From NCBI GenBank assembly GCA_025642065.1, contig JAODUP010000477.1, forward strand, positions 248,001-312,000: a stretch of DNA of 64,000 nucleotides. Direction: 5' to 3'. This document shows positions 45,991 to 58,145 of the stretch, in pieces. The notes beneath the pieces were generated by a model. That model was not told the origin of the DNA. It did no database searches and saw only the letters and a program-made list of their open reading frames with translations. The position numbers and the translations under genes were made by a program. This DNA comes from Paralvinella palmiformis. Its lineage: Eukaryota > Annelida > Polychaeta > Terebellida > Alvinellidae. Position 1 is the stretch's first letter; every line of letters begins with the position of its first letter.

Positions 45991-48900
45991 TTATTTCCCA
46001 AGCAAGGTTATAAGAACCTCTACATTTACCCCCTACCTCAACCCTAATGGCACCACCAGCTTACTGGATAGCATTATTTATGACTGTTTCTAACTAATTC
46101 TGTCCCGTACATCTGGACATCAACATCACCTCTCTGGGAGGTATACTGCAATGTAATCCACAATTATCCAACTAAATGTACACACTCGGTATTTATAACT
46201 GAATCAGTCATTCGAAGAACATCAAAAGTCAGCTGAGGGTTGTAGAATTCAAACTAATGTTGTCTGAAATTCTTCTTCCCTGACTCTAACACTGAGCCAC
46301 AATTTCCCCTAAAGCCTTGCTTCGGATAGGACATCGTGGCATTTGAGCCATTAGCTACCGATAGTCGAGATTAATGACACCAACAATAATGCTGGTCTCG
46401 AGCCAATCATGGCGACAGAATAATGAATCAACGTGGCACATTGCCATCGATGACAGGAAGTCACCCTCTTGGAAATATCAACAATAATGGAATAGATTAT
46501 GCCTCGGCCTGCCAACCGGATGAGAATTCTATAGCTTGCCAAAAACTGGCTTCCTCAGTAACTGTGGCATTTTTATTTTATTAACTCTATTTCGGAGTGA
46601 CTGTGTCTATGCGAGAACAACATTGACGGTTTGCTATAAAATTTAAGTGAGCCGTTACTCAACACCCACACAGCATCGCACACGCAGTAGGGCAAAAGGA
46701 AAATCTTGACCAGATGAACTGTTTGTGAAATAACAGAAGAGTGACATGGTATAATGTACTATGTGCTGAGAGTCGCTGGTCAAATATATAGCTAGCGCCA
46801 TAATAGAGAATAACGGACATCTCACAGCATGGCATGATGATACACAGTGATGTAACAACTGATTATCAGCTGATGTTCAATATACACTGTTAATTATCAT
46901 ATCATTAACATCTGTTATCAGCAACTGCTACCAACAGGTGACCCTATAATGGGGGAGGAAGGAGGATTCAAAACTAAACAAAGCTGAAATCCCATGATGG
47001 CAGACGTAAATGAGGCAACCTCATAGCCAGCTGGGCGCTCACTGTAACCATGCTGCAAAAACTAAACTGTAGCAAGAACACCTCCCCCTCGCCCTGCCCC
47101 CAAACCATCACCCACTTCTAATAAATACTAAGCGCTAATCCCAGGTGTTGATAGCAATAAGGAAGCGTTAAGGTAACAAAAATAGCTTACTCCTCACAAC
47201 ATAAATGTCAACAGCGTAAACTTCAAAAGTGTGACTTAATATATATGTCTACTACTAATACTAAAACACGACGTTGCCGATAACAAAGATTCCGATCCTA
47301 ACAGATGATGGGAATCTGAAGATGCTGCTGATAGAAAGATTACATCAACAACGCGGTGTCAGATGTATCAGTTACAGAGATACAGCGAGATGACAGGCTA
47401 TAGTCATTGTTGGCAGATATCACAATAAGACGAACCGTATTGAGGACAATTGAGAGTACACCGTTAACCTGGGTTTGATACCGGAAATAAGATCTTCAAA
47501 TGTAATATATTCATTCACCTGACTGCGTTGTATCCTGACGTCACTAATGATAAAAACTTGTAGAAGCCTCACTCTCACCTCAGAGAAATGTGCAGAGTTT
47601 ATTTTCACCGATTGAGAGAACGATGCACAACGGCTGAAATCAGAGTGTAATATTCCACTGCACCTGTTATCATCATCCAGCAGTTATGATGTCAGGATGT
47701 AAACGCGAAGTAAATTGTCATTGCGTGTCTACAATCATGAGATTGAGCTGAGCGTAAACAAACAGCATCAACCAGCACAAGTGGACTGAGCACACAACGA
47801 TGGCAAATCTGTGACTGATGCGGAAGATTAGTGGCAAGTGCCAGCCGAGAAGCCCATCGCTGTGAATGTACAGACCCGACGCTGTCCATTCACAGCACAG
47901 TCACCGGATATTGATTTCCTTGAAGCACGGCCTGTCATTGGCAGGGAATTGGCGACATCACCGCAAGATGCCATTACTATCAATTGTGTGCGACCTGGAA
48001 GTCACGGGTTTGCAACCAAGCACAGACACACACAAACATACACACTAGCAACTGTTATGAGCAGTAGTGGGCGAGGAAATGAGAGAAAATGCCTCTCCGG
48101 TGAATGAAATGGCCAACACCGAGGCAACAGGTAGATCCAGAGCTGAAGGATAAGAAGACTCCGGTGTTGACTAAACTAAATACAACCAAAACAGGATCAG
48201 ATGGGCTCCTGATTATAAGAAGCCAATAAACGTGAGTTGTTCAGTGGTCTCTACGACAGAAGATCAGCTCTTCTCAGGAATCTATTTGACACCGGTACAC
48301 ATAGCTTAGTACTAAAATTGAGAAGGACATTTTGAAGTGAAATTATGAAATGAACAGTTATAAATGAAATAAACACTATATTTACCAATTGGCACTACAC
48401 AGATCATCAGTTACTTGATAGAAAAGAACATAATATCAACCTGTTTTACTACTTCATTTTGGATTATGAAACTTTCCATTTTCATGTTCTTTATTATTGA
48501 AGGCAAAATTTTCAGAGCCCACTGAACAATCAACCGACACATAAATCTCAGGCCTTTGGATTTCTAATTTCACAGGAAACACTTTCTCAGTTCCGTGCAT
48601 TGTGAACACAGGAACCCATCAGAATTCCTTGAAAACAAAACGGGGAACCCATTTAATGGAAACAGATTGAGACCATTTCCTTTTAGATGCAGAATACTTC
48701 AGTCAAATTTAATTCGAGTGGGCGATGGTACTACGATTCTGCCTTATCTGAACAAGAACTCAGGTGTTTGGTTAACACAATCATTCGAATTGTGTCTCGT
48801 GATTGCGTCAAACACACTCTCCATAGTGAGATATCAGAAACGTAATGCCATAATGCCATCAGATCATTACATACTGATGCTTCACTGGGCATGATGTCCT

Positions 48901-49141
48901 CTGAGCCAACCATCAACTAATGCCAGATAATATGACTCATGTTAGTATACCACTGGGTGGTCCAGCAAACAATATTATACATTCAAAACAATGTCTGGTT
49001 AATCATGTAGAAATACAGAAATAAAACATCACGACTATGGTCAGCAACATTATAACAGAAAGTTACAGCCTTTGACTGATGAACATTGGGCAGTTATAAT
49101 TAACTAGTTTATCTATAATGATACATAACATAGATGTACTT

Positions 49142-49194
<53 letters not shown>

Positions 49195-49330
49195 CTTTAT
49201 TCTAGTTTATTCAACCCCAACAACAATAATATACAGTTAGTTTATAAGCAGATTCCAGATATTGCACTCTGAAGTGCATCCATCAAACTTTAATGTTATT
49301 GCTTGAAACCCATTCATAACAAAATGGGAA
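45991..49330. other. Non-coding stretch with a GC-elevated block
   Basis: Mostly featureless. About 47,300-48,150 is less AT-rich with overlapping open frames on both strands (47692-47889 minus, 47838-48107 plus) that I do not recognise, and a perfect TGACGTCA at 47536-47543. (TA)n at 49143-49192. Confidence 0.45.
49143..49192. repeat. (TA)n microsatellite
   Basis: About 25 TA units. Confidence 0.95.
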
Positions 49331-49337
49331 GAATCAC

Positions 49338-49600
49338 CTCTTTGGCCACATGGGTAGAGCATGAGACTATTTACCTGTGGCTATCGTCATTCTGCACAGG
49401 AGGTCGCAGGTTCCCGCCTCGGTCGTGGCACTATAGTAGGAGAGTTTTCATCCAACCAGGCAACTGGCAAGATTTTCTCCACCGAACATGCCATTTATTC
49501 TAAATTTATTTAGAATTAGTCTCCGTGTGGAAGCTGTAAATTACAGACCATTTGTGTCTCCCTCATTTGAGGTTGCCAGCCACGTTAAAAACTGCCATTT
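49338..49600 (+). mobile_element. tRNA-derived SINE family 2, copy 1
   Basis: A-box TTTGGCCACATGGGTAGAGC (49341-49360), B-box GTCGCAGGTTCCCGCCTCGG (49403-49422), then a ~180-bp body with CTATAGTAGGAGAGTTTTCA, CCAACCAGGCAACTGGCAAG and TGTGTCTCCCTCATTTGAGG, ending near ACGTTAAAAACTGCC. The body is matched by 56093-56345 in the opposite orientation. Confidence 0.75.
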
Positions 49601-50760
49601 CGTCCATTATTTTTATTGCCAATGTTAATTATAATAAACCGTCATCTGTTATACTGCTGTAAAGGAAGCTGTAAAGTAATTGGATGTTGACAAAATAATC
49701 TACAAGTTAAATAAGTATTTTTACCAAAGAATTTGGTCTGAACTTCACTGATTAACATGCACCAACTTAGCACACACCAGAAATTAATAGTTTCCCCAAT
49801 AGACAATTTCCTAGATGACTGCACCATCTAGCGAATGTCTGTCTGTGGGTCGTGTTTCAAGGGCTCGCTTAACCATATAAAAAAATACACACATTCTTTT
49901 AGCAATTGTGAGATCACGGAGATCCCAATATGTTTCATATATTGATAACCTGTCTATTACAGTTCCAAACTTGATAAATCGACTATCTATTCAAATAGAT
50001 ACAATGATTTTATTTCATAAAAATATCATTGCACAGGTCTCAGGTACACCAAAATGAGTCTAAAACGAATGAAACTATAGTTATTACATAGAGGGAATAT
50101 ATCTAATGGCCACTACCATATATAACAAATTATTCTGCTGAAGTCAGGCAGTCAGTAATTGTCACTTTTACATCATACATACCTGAGTAGTATTAGACAG
50201 GTAAAAATGGAAGATTATTGATTCTAACATATTAGGTAACCACTTGTTTGTATTTTTGTAATTAATTAAATACATCATAAAATGGTATGGATTTTGAAGT
50301 TGTAATTGAGTGTATTATTGAACTGGAAGTTGCTGGTCATCAGATATCCCTGTACCATCATTTATTCATAACAAAATACAAATTCTGAGACATAAAAATT
50401 AAATATAACTGGTGAAACATATGTGCATTTAATTTAGAATGGCAACAATAATTTCAATTAGAAAAACCACTGAATTATCTGGTTATACACTTCTATCTGA
50501 TGTTGATAATTTAAACTGAAACCCGCCACTGTTAAAAGGTAAAACTTACAGTTATATAAATTTAGATATAGATTGGTTTATATTATGCCATAAGCAGGAC
50601 ATTAAAACACATCTGAGGCTTAATTTCTCCCACAACGCTGTCTTGTGTATTCATATTTATATACAATCAACCAAGGAGTACAATAAACATCCACCATAAT
50701 ATAACAATAGTTATCAGCAAAGCCTATTTATAATCAGTGAAATAATTAGCTGAAAGAAAG
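49601..50760. other. Non-coding stretch, nothing recognised
   Basis: AT-rich, no repeat family or exon recognised. Confidence 0.5.
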
Positions 50761-51130
50761 TACTGTAATCGTCCCTGTATAGCACGCATTCCTGTATAAC
50801 GCGCACCCCTTGTTGACAAGAAAAATGTCCGAAAAAAAACCTAGTTTTGGTGTATAACGCGCAGGAGAAACCGGGAAAATCTGCAGCTGGACTTGCGCAC
50901 CATTTTTTCCGTAAAAGTTTTTGCGGTAGTTTATTTATGTTTACACCTTGTATAATAATCCTCTGATCATTTGGTAATTACAGGTTATAAAAGATACTAA
51001 TTATACACAAGGAAATTAAGTGATTTATTATAATAACCATTAACACAGTTCAATTAAATATACCGTATTATAAACAGCAATGCACATATTCTTTTATCGG
51101 CGCTAGCCTTATCACGGTGATATTTTCGTA
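50761..51130 (+). mobile_element. Non-autonomous TIR DNA element, copy 2 (truncated)
   Basis: Starts TACTGTAATCGTCCCTGTAT, then GTATAACGCGCACCCC. Collinear with the reverse complement of 1046-1660, sharing TTGTTGACAAGAAAAATGTC, CTTGCGCACCATTTT, GTAGTTTATTTATGTT and ATTTATTATAATAACCAT. The distal inverted end seen at 609 is missing here. Confidence 0.7.
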
Positions 51131-51289
51131 GAACTCCGCAAAGTTCTGCATATTAATAATTCAATCCACTACACAATTTATGCCTACGGATATTTAACAT
51201 AGTCAAGAACTCATGCATTGTCTGAAGTGGGTGGTATGAGAGTTAGAGGATAAACGAGGATAACATGGAATCATCTGGGGGAGAATTAT

Positions 51290-51690
51290 AATAATAATAA
51301 TGTATATTTAATAAAGCGCCCTTTACCCAGGAGCCATTCAAAGCCGCTGTACAAATAATATGTAATATAATAATACCCCAAATAATATGTCTGTAAAACC
51401 CTATACGTGGTTTAAGAGATAATTATTTATCTGTGAAGGCGATCTTGAGCAGATCACCGTGGCAGGTGTGTTCTTAGAAGAGATTTAAAATGTTCAAGAG
51501 ACGACACATTTCTAATATCTGCCGACAACCTATTGCACAAAGTGGGCGGTGCAACACTAAACACACAAGAGAGTGTGGGCTAAATAATATAAGATGTGCA
51601 ACATCAGGTAAAATGGAGAAGACCCCCGGGTGTGTAAACCCACAGGTTCTAAACCCCTTGTAAGAGGGGAAACAGCCATACAAATATTAG
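51290..51690. repeat. 'AGCGCC' interspersed repeat
   Basis: (ATA)n, then AATAAAGCGCCCTTTACCC, AAAGCCGCTGTACA, then a ~300-bp segment ending with CCCCTTGTAAGAGGGGAAAC. The AAAGCGCC...GCTGTACA arrangement and the following 'CCTATTGCACAAAGTGGGCG' stretch resemble a repeat type I know from many marine invertebrate genomes. The transposon class is not resolved. Confidence 0.5.
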
Positions 51691-52179
51691 TGTTGTTGTG
51701 GTATTGCTATATTTACCGCACTGCACACTCAGCAGACAATATATATAATGACAACTCCCTAACATAACGCAGCATATAAAACAACAAAGCAGCCATTTGA
51801 TATACTGATGTCATTTGGCTAATGGATTATCATTGATCATTCATCATTGATACATTTGTCGTAAAGAGCAGATAATCTTAGATCATAAGGGTTCTATCTT
51901 GATTACATATTGACAGCGTGCCATCAAACCATTTAAAGATAATGTATTGAAGGAGGCACGTATCTGCAATCACTAACTAAATTCCTATAGGATATAAGAC
52001 TGCCATTCTAGCCAATAAAGATCAAACGAATATCCATAATAACAGTACCTTTTTCTTATTGGTAAGGCTATATCACATAGATTCTTACTACCATATCGCC
52101 CTGAACTCATGCTGGCACTGTTATATAGCCACGAACTCATCTGATGAACTGATACCTTTATCTAATGATGATGAACTCA

Positions 52180-52530
52180 TCCTAGTACAGTTACCTGACG
52201 CTGGTATAGTTAAATCACCATAAACTGACGCTGGTATAGTTATATCACCATAAACTGACGCTGGTATAGTTATATCACCATAAACTGACGCTGGTATAGT
52301 TATATCACCATAAACTGATGCTGGTATAGTTATATCACCATAAACTGACGCTGGTATAGATATATCACCATAAACTGACGCTGGCATAGTTATATCACCA
52401 TAAACTGACGCTGGTATAGTTATATCACCATAAACTGACGTTGGTACAGTTATATTTCCATGAACTGACGCTGGTATAGTGATATCACCATAAACTGACG
52501 CTGGTATAGTGATATCACCATGATATCATC
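52180..52530. repeat. 30-bp minisatellite, about 11 units
   Basis: Unit ACTGACGCTGGTATAGTTAT followed by ATCACCATAA, with eroded units continuing left to about 52095. Because 30 is a multiple of 3, the minus strand stays open as a PASVYGDITI decapeptide repeat (52121-52387). I regard it as non-coding. Confidence 0.95.
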
Positions 52531-52828
52531 TTTTTCTGGTATAACTATATCATCATGTGGCACAGCAGTATTACATAATGAATACTTCATCACACATAAA
52601 CCACTCATGTGTACAACCAAGTTCCCCCAAGTATTATAACAAATGTATCCTGTGTAAAAAATATACATTTTGAATATGCACGCACGCGTACACACACACA
52701 CAGGACCATTATAAAGGTCTGGGTCCTGAGTCTTCTATCAGCAGTTTCCTGACGTTCACACCAAATTCTACAACAGATCTACAAAAATTCATAAAACTGT
52801 CCACTCAAACACAATTACTCAACCCACA

Positions 52829-52940
52829 TTCAGTTAATACTCCACCTCAGTTCAGTTAATGCTCCACCCCAATTCGGTTAATGCCCCACCCAGATCATTT
52901 TAAATGCTCCACCCCAGATCAGTTAATATCCCACCCTTAA
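52829..52940. repeat. 22-bp minisatellite, 5 units
   Basis: Units TTCAGTTAATGCTCCACCCC-like at 52829, 52851, 52873, about 52895 (24 bp) and about 52919. Confidence 0.85.
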
Positions 52941-53689
52941 GTAAGCAGATGGTCCTTTCTTAGAATCCACATCAGTACGTCTGGGTCAGCATCAGTGATA
53001 ATCAGATGTAAATGAAAGCAATAGTACCAGCGTAATGCTTTTAGTTGCTGGCCTCTTCCAGCCAATGAAAGACACTGATTAATGAGGCAGCTTTATATTA
53101 GCATTTGTCAGAAACAGAGAATTGTCACTGGATCTTACGCGGATTTAATCCACTGAGTAAGATAACTGCATCGGCTGGAACTGGTAGAGAGACCCTTAAA
53201 CCACCAATATGGCTAACTACCGCAGGTACACACTTATTAAGCACAGTCAGCACGAGATAAGTGGACAATTCTCAATTACGGCAAGAAATGTGGAGATAAG
53301 CCATATATGGATACAACACATACAGCCTTATATATATATATATAGACAGTCAGGCATAGAAATAGCGAGTGTTGAAAAGAGACAGCAAAATGAGAAGAAG
53401 CATCACACATAGTACAGTGCTTAGAAAACAAGCATTCAGAAAATATGTAGCCAACAAACATCTACACGAAATACGTTTCCCACAAATAGACGGATACACG
53501 ATAAGACACCACAGGCAGCAGATACACTGTCAAATGTATCACCACCATCTAGATATGATGTACCAAACGCACATACGGCAGTATCCTTAAAACATACCAC
53601 ACATGACTACACCTCAAAGACAAATTGGTCTATTATAATACTCATCAAGGTAATCTGATACATCATAACATCCTCCCTCAAAATAAAGG

Positions 53690-54010
53690 TGCGTGACAAC
53701 ATCCGGCATCAAGATGAAATGACACACGGGTAATTCCCAGACATAAGCCAACATACAGTACAGGAAGGACCAATATAGCATAGCAGGAAAAGATCCATCT
53801 GAAATAAAAGTGGCATATGATGATAAACATAAACCAAAACTGTACACGACCACAAAACTCAAGAGAGAATGTCAACAACAGTAGAAGACATCAAGATCAA
53901 ATGTCTCCCAATACCAAAATGGCACTTGACAATAGACATTAAGACGGAAAGTTACTTGACAACACACATCCAGACAAAATACCACATGACAATACCCACA
54001 ACAATAACAG
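53690..54010. repeat. Possible eroded ~30-bp tandem repeat
   Basis: Recurring CACWTGACAAYA/ACATCMAGA blocks (for example GGCACTTGACAATAGACATT, GTTACTTGACAACACACATC and CCACATGACAATACCCAC) about 30 bp apart. Open frames here on both strands have no recognised similarity. Confidence 0.4.
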
Positions 54011-54129
54011 TGCTGAAGATGACAGCGCAAAGAACAATAGGTCTGGGAAAAGAGTGTCACAGGATGGATGGCATGAAAAGTGCTATAAAAAACAAGCTGA
54101 CAAAATTCCGTTACCAACAAATACCCAAC

Positions 54130-55350
54130 TGAACGTCCTATCAGCAGTTGAGACTTTCACTAATATTTCTATTGATAAGACTCCCAACATCTAATTTTGT
54201 ACACATCAAAATATACATCTGTGCTATGTATTTAAAACTAAACTGTCAAATCATTTTAAACAGTAAGAATGTCAAGATCGATTTTAGCCAAAATCGAATA
54301 CGGTTAAGTTTGAAACATTGTGATTGTCAGCATCATTAGGGTACAGCATCATTAGGGGAAAATATTAGGGTTGATAGAACATCAACTGATTATGGTGAAG
54401 CCATAATACAGATCGGAAGCAAAGGCTTTCTGGTGATACGTAAATGACTAGAATTATGGTGTACCAATAAAATTTGTATATCGCCATAACTGTGTTCATA
54501 AATAAAATTCTAAAAACAAATCTGCCCCAACTGTAAAGGAAACCATTTTGTAACCATCAACTATAATTAAATTTATTTCACTGTCATTGAAAGGTTAAAT
54601 AATTCCAGTCATGTATGGTCTATTTGTATAATTAAGATATTTAACTGATCGCTGCGAATGTAATCCACGCTGCTGCCACACGCTACATCCTGTGACATTT
54701 CATCCCAGACAACAGAGAAGCACCAAAACATTAATCACCAACAGATCACAGTGTACCTGATGCAATGGAATCCTATTCATCAGGCCTGTAACGAGACGGG
54801 GAAGAAGAAATATTATTAGCAACAGCGATCAGATGGAGCCAACTAATCGCGCGTTGTTTGGTGTCACATGCTGTCATAAGTTAAAATGCCATTGCTGGTA
54901 TTAGTAATTACACATGAAGCCCATGCCATCTGAGAGTTAATAAAACGAAGCTGGTGTCGCCACCGTAAAACTCGTAGACTCCGTATATCAGTGACATGAA
55001 TTAAGATCAGTGTCAGGATCGTTATTATTAGTCCTACATCAGAATCCACAATGATGGAAAACTAGATAAACAAAGTTCTTAATTGATCAAGGTCAATTAC
55101 ATAATTTTACACAGAATCCCTAACTTAAGGGATAGTACCTTTAGCGCCCACGTATACAGCCTTTTCAATAGCGGTCCCCTTCCAATGAAGAAGGACCATT
55201 ACTGCGCTAGTGTGACTACCACTACCCCACGGCCAGCCCTTCGCTACCCCCTGCATCCACATCTCCCTCCAACAAGTCGCTACAGGGGCGTTTTACAGGC
55301 CAACACAGCATCTGATGGAGCTATGTTGTCATAATTCTGAACAGAGATGG
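54130..55350. other. Non-coding stretch
   Basis: Contains a small C-rich block (55180-55320) with an open frame (55083-55334) I do not recognise. No splice-supported exon. Confidence 0.45.
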
Positions 55351-55351
55351 T

Positions 55352-55747
55352 TTGGAAAATAAAAGATTAATACAATTTCTTATTTGGCAAATAAAAGTTT
55401 TCCTTACAAAGTCACAAATAATTGAAGGAACTTCTCACAAAGATTTAACACAATTAAATCTCATAAGCCGTCTAATTGGCATAACAGGTAAAGAATGTGA
55501 AATGAGTGAGCAAGTGATTTGTTTGGCAATAGCATTAATTATATTTGGGACAAAAGGGCTAAAGGGACTTGTTTCAAGAAGAGGAAGCTTATGTTTAAAT
55601 CTTATATATGCTATATTACAAAAAAGTACTTCAGGTTTCTTTGACTCATCAAGACAGAGAACAGTATATAAATATATTACAATTAATTATTCCAGCAATA
55701 AGAGTGCTTTAATTCAAATAAAGATAAAACAGCTACATATAAATTAA
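55352..55747 (+). other. Unrecognised 131-codon open frame
   Basis: The longest non-repetitive open frame in the window. It begins at TTG and is open further upstream to about 55319. Composition is protein-like (for example KGLKGLVSRRGSLCLNLIYA), but I recognise no family, and one open frame of this length is possible by chance. It could be an old transposon remnant or a cryptic exon. Confidence 0.2.
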
Positions 55748-56092
55748 ACTCAACAATCAAAGTCTCCTGATGAGACTATGAGAAATTTAGCATAAAAGAA
55801 ACCCAAATAAAGACAAAAAATACCATGTAATTTATATGAAATGGTTTTAATACAAAAGATTGGTTTGATATGGTAATGATGACATTTACAATCCTAGTGC
55901 AACCATCTGACACAAGGTGGCAGCACTTTCTAGTCATCAGGTGATATTGGTACTAAACTGAACACAAGAGGGCAACACCTTCTATAGGACACCAAACATT
56001 TATAAGGTCAATACTTTTGTCAAATAAGAGTTCTGATGAAGCTAACAACAGCAATATATCCATTTTAATTACAACTTAAATAATGCTTCCAA

Positions 56093-56345
56093 AATGGCAG
56101 TTATTTTACGTGGCTTGGCTACCTCAAATGAGGGAGACACATATGGTATGTAATATACTGCTTCACCACAAAAACTAATTCTAAATTTTTTTAAATGTAA
56201 ATCAGATCACACATTCAGCAGAGAAAACCTGACCAGTTGCCTGGCTGGATGAAAAACTCCTACTATGGTGCCACAGCCGGGATTTGAATCTCCGACATAC
56301 CTCATATGACCAGAAGTAAGAAAATCCCACACTCTAACCAGTCAG
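56093..56345 (-). mobile_element. tRNA-derived SINE family 2, copy 2
   Basis: On the minus strand: A-box-like GACTGGTTAGAGTGTGG, B-box GGAGATTCAAATCCCGG, then CACCATAGTAGGAGTTTTTC, CCAGCCAGGCAACTGGTCAG and TGTGTCTCCCTCATTTGAGG, collinear with 49338-49600. Its 5' end touches the DNA element at 56343. Confidence 0.75.
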
Positions 56346-56622
56346 GGTTCAAACACATTTTGACATCTCAGATTCCAGGACTTTCCAATGTCAAATTCAA
56401 GGACCGTTTCAATGAATCCACAAACTTTTAATGCGTAAAAATACACCCATATTTCAGAAGAAGTGTAATGACTGAATTCCGGTACACTTATGATTAGAAA
56501 TATAGATCTATGTATCCAAATTCCAGGACTTTCAAGGACCTCTACAAAAATTCCAGGGCTTTCTAGGCCCAGAATCCAAATTTCAGGACTTTCCAGGTTT
56601 TCAAGGACCTGAGCAAACCCTC
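56343..56622. mobile_element. Short non-autonomous DNA element (CAGGGTT...AACCCT)
   Basis: Left end CAGGGTTCAAACACATTTTG then CCAGGACTTTCCAA and TTCAAGGACC. Right end reverse complement GAGGGTTTGCTCAGGTCCTT, GAAAACCTGGAAAGTCCTG. The inner part repeats TTCCAGGACTTTC-like motifs four times. Such ends (CAGGGTTC plus repeated CCTTGAA/TCCAGGA) mark MITE-like elements, possibly hAT; no target-site duplication is clear. Confidence 0.6.
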
Positions 56623-57476
56623 CCCATAGAGGTGGTATAAATGATTATGAAAAATTACATGTACATGAAATTTGCATCCACCCTAATACTCTGATTTGCA
56701 AACACTTAATATCTATACTGTTTCTAATTTTATCATTGAGAAAAATACTAAATGTTTAATTATGCTTGTCCTTAACATAGCTTTACTCATTCACTTAGCT
56801 CTATTAGTCCCTCCCACTAGAAATAATTATTGAATGTTTTATACATGACAAGAAAGATAATTTTGGAAATATATCAAGCATATTGCTCCAGGCATATTAT
56901 GACAATGATGGATATGAAATTTATATAATAAATATTCTAATCCATAAAAAGGTAACTGATATCACTTGTGGGTGTGCATGCATATATATAACAAACATTT
57001 CTACAATTACTCGAACTGGTATTTTCCTCGTAATAAGTTCATTTTCAAGTTAAAAGCACACATAATTAAATTTTTGGTGTGCCTATGAACCCTAGTGCTG
57101 AAACAACTTCTCACAATCAAAACAAACTCTCTATGTCATATCTGATGAAGGCATAAAACAATCTTTTAGTTCATTTATATTAATAAAAACATTTATGAAA
57201 TCTACTATTCTGATGAATGCCCTTAGAAATTAAAATGAATAGCTTCGGGAAGGTGTACCCTGTATGAAAACAATATATCTTCATGCTTTATGCTGTCTTT
57301 GTTAATCTGAATGTAAGTTAGAAAATTTATCATAGGAAATGTAAACACAGAGTACTCAATATTCAACAAATACTTACTCACTCTTACTATAATTGAGCTA
57401 GCCAACACTCCAATTTAAAAAAAAGATGTAAGATAGTACTGAATGCATAGCAGAGGCTAGGTTAATGACACATTTA

Positions 57477-57518
<42 letters not shown>

Positions 57519-57850
57519 TAGATAAATACACACATACACACACCAATGAATGAAATATATATTTTTGAATTACATATCAACTGTTGACATACAAAGTTAG
57601 TTTTGCATTGAAAAATGAGACAGTTTTTGGCATAACTTTTATTATACTGACAGGGATTTGTGTCACATTTAATAACGAGTGTGTATATGGATCAATATAA
57701 ATGAATAAAATAAATCATCAAAAATGGACTGATTATGGCTGAATAAAAATTGCTTCATGACTATTAATGACTTTTATATCCTTGTGAGCACAGAAAAACC
57801 AATAACAGAATACCTTGTCATATACATTGTAGATGTTGCATATTGACACA
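56623..57850. other. Non-coding stretch
   Basis: Contains a (TA)n tract at 57479-57516. Nothing else recognised. Confidence 0.5.
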
Positions 57851-57853
57851 GAC

Positions 57854-57882
57854 AGGTGTTTGTCAGAAGATGACAAACACCT
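57854..57882. repeat. 12-bp perfect hairpin
   Basis: Arms AGGTGTTTGTCA and TGACAAACACCT around GAAGA. Confidence 0.9.
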
Positions 57883-58081
57883 AATTTGTTCATAGATTTT
57901 TCACAGTGAAGTACTCTTCCTATATGTACATAAACAAACGTTGATTTTGGAACATATCAGTACCTTGATTGTAGCTTATTAATACCAGTATAATATATCC
58001 ACTAACACATGTACTACTTAAAATGATCATTAGCAGTTTATGTCCACTAATGGATCAAACTTCACAATTCCTTGGAGTATC

Positions 58082-58145
58082 AAGTAGTAAGCTTTAAAGT
58101 AGACTTTAAAGCTTACTACTTACTACAAGTAGTAAGCTTTAAAGT
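58082..58145. repeat. 19-bp perfect palindrome plus a third direct copy
   Basis: AAGTAGTAAGCTTTAAAGT at 58082-58100, its reverse complement at 58103-58121 (spacer AG), and a second direct copy at 58127-58145. Confidence 0.95.

Noticed and set aside
49338..49422. Possible functional tRNA gene
   Set aside because: Has A- and B-box-like sequence but no cloverleaf I can fold, and its body recurs at 56093-56345, so it is a SINE.
52121..52387. 88-codon antisense open frame of PASVYGDITI repeats
   Set aside because: Product of the 30-bp minisatellite; listed as a repeat, not a gene.
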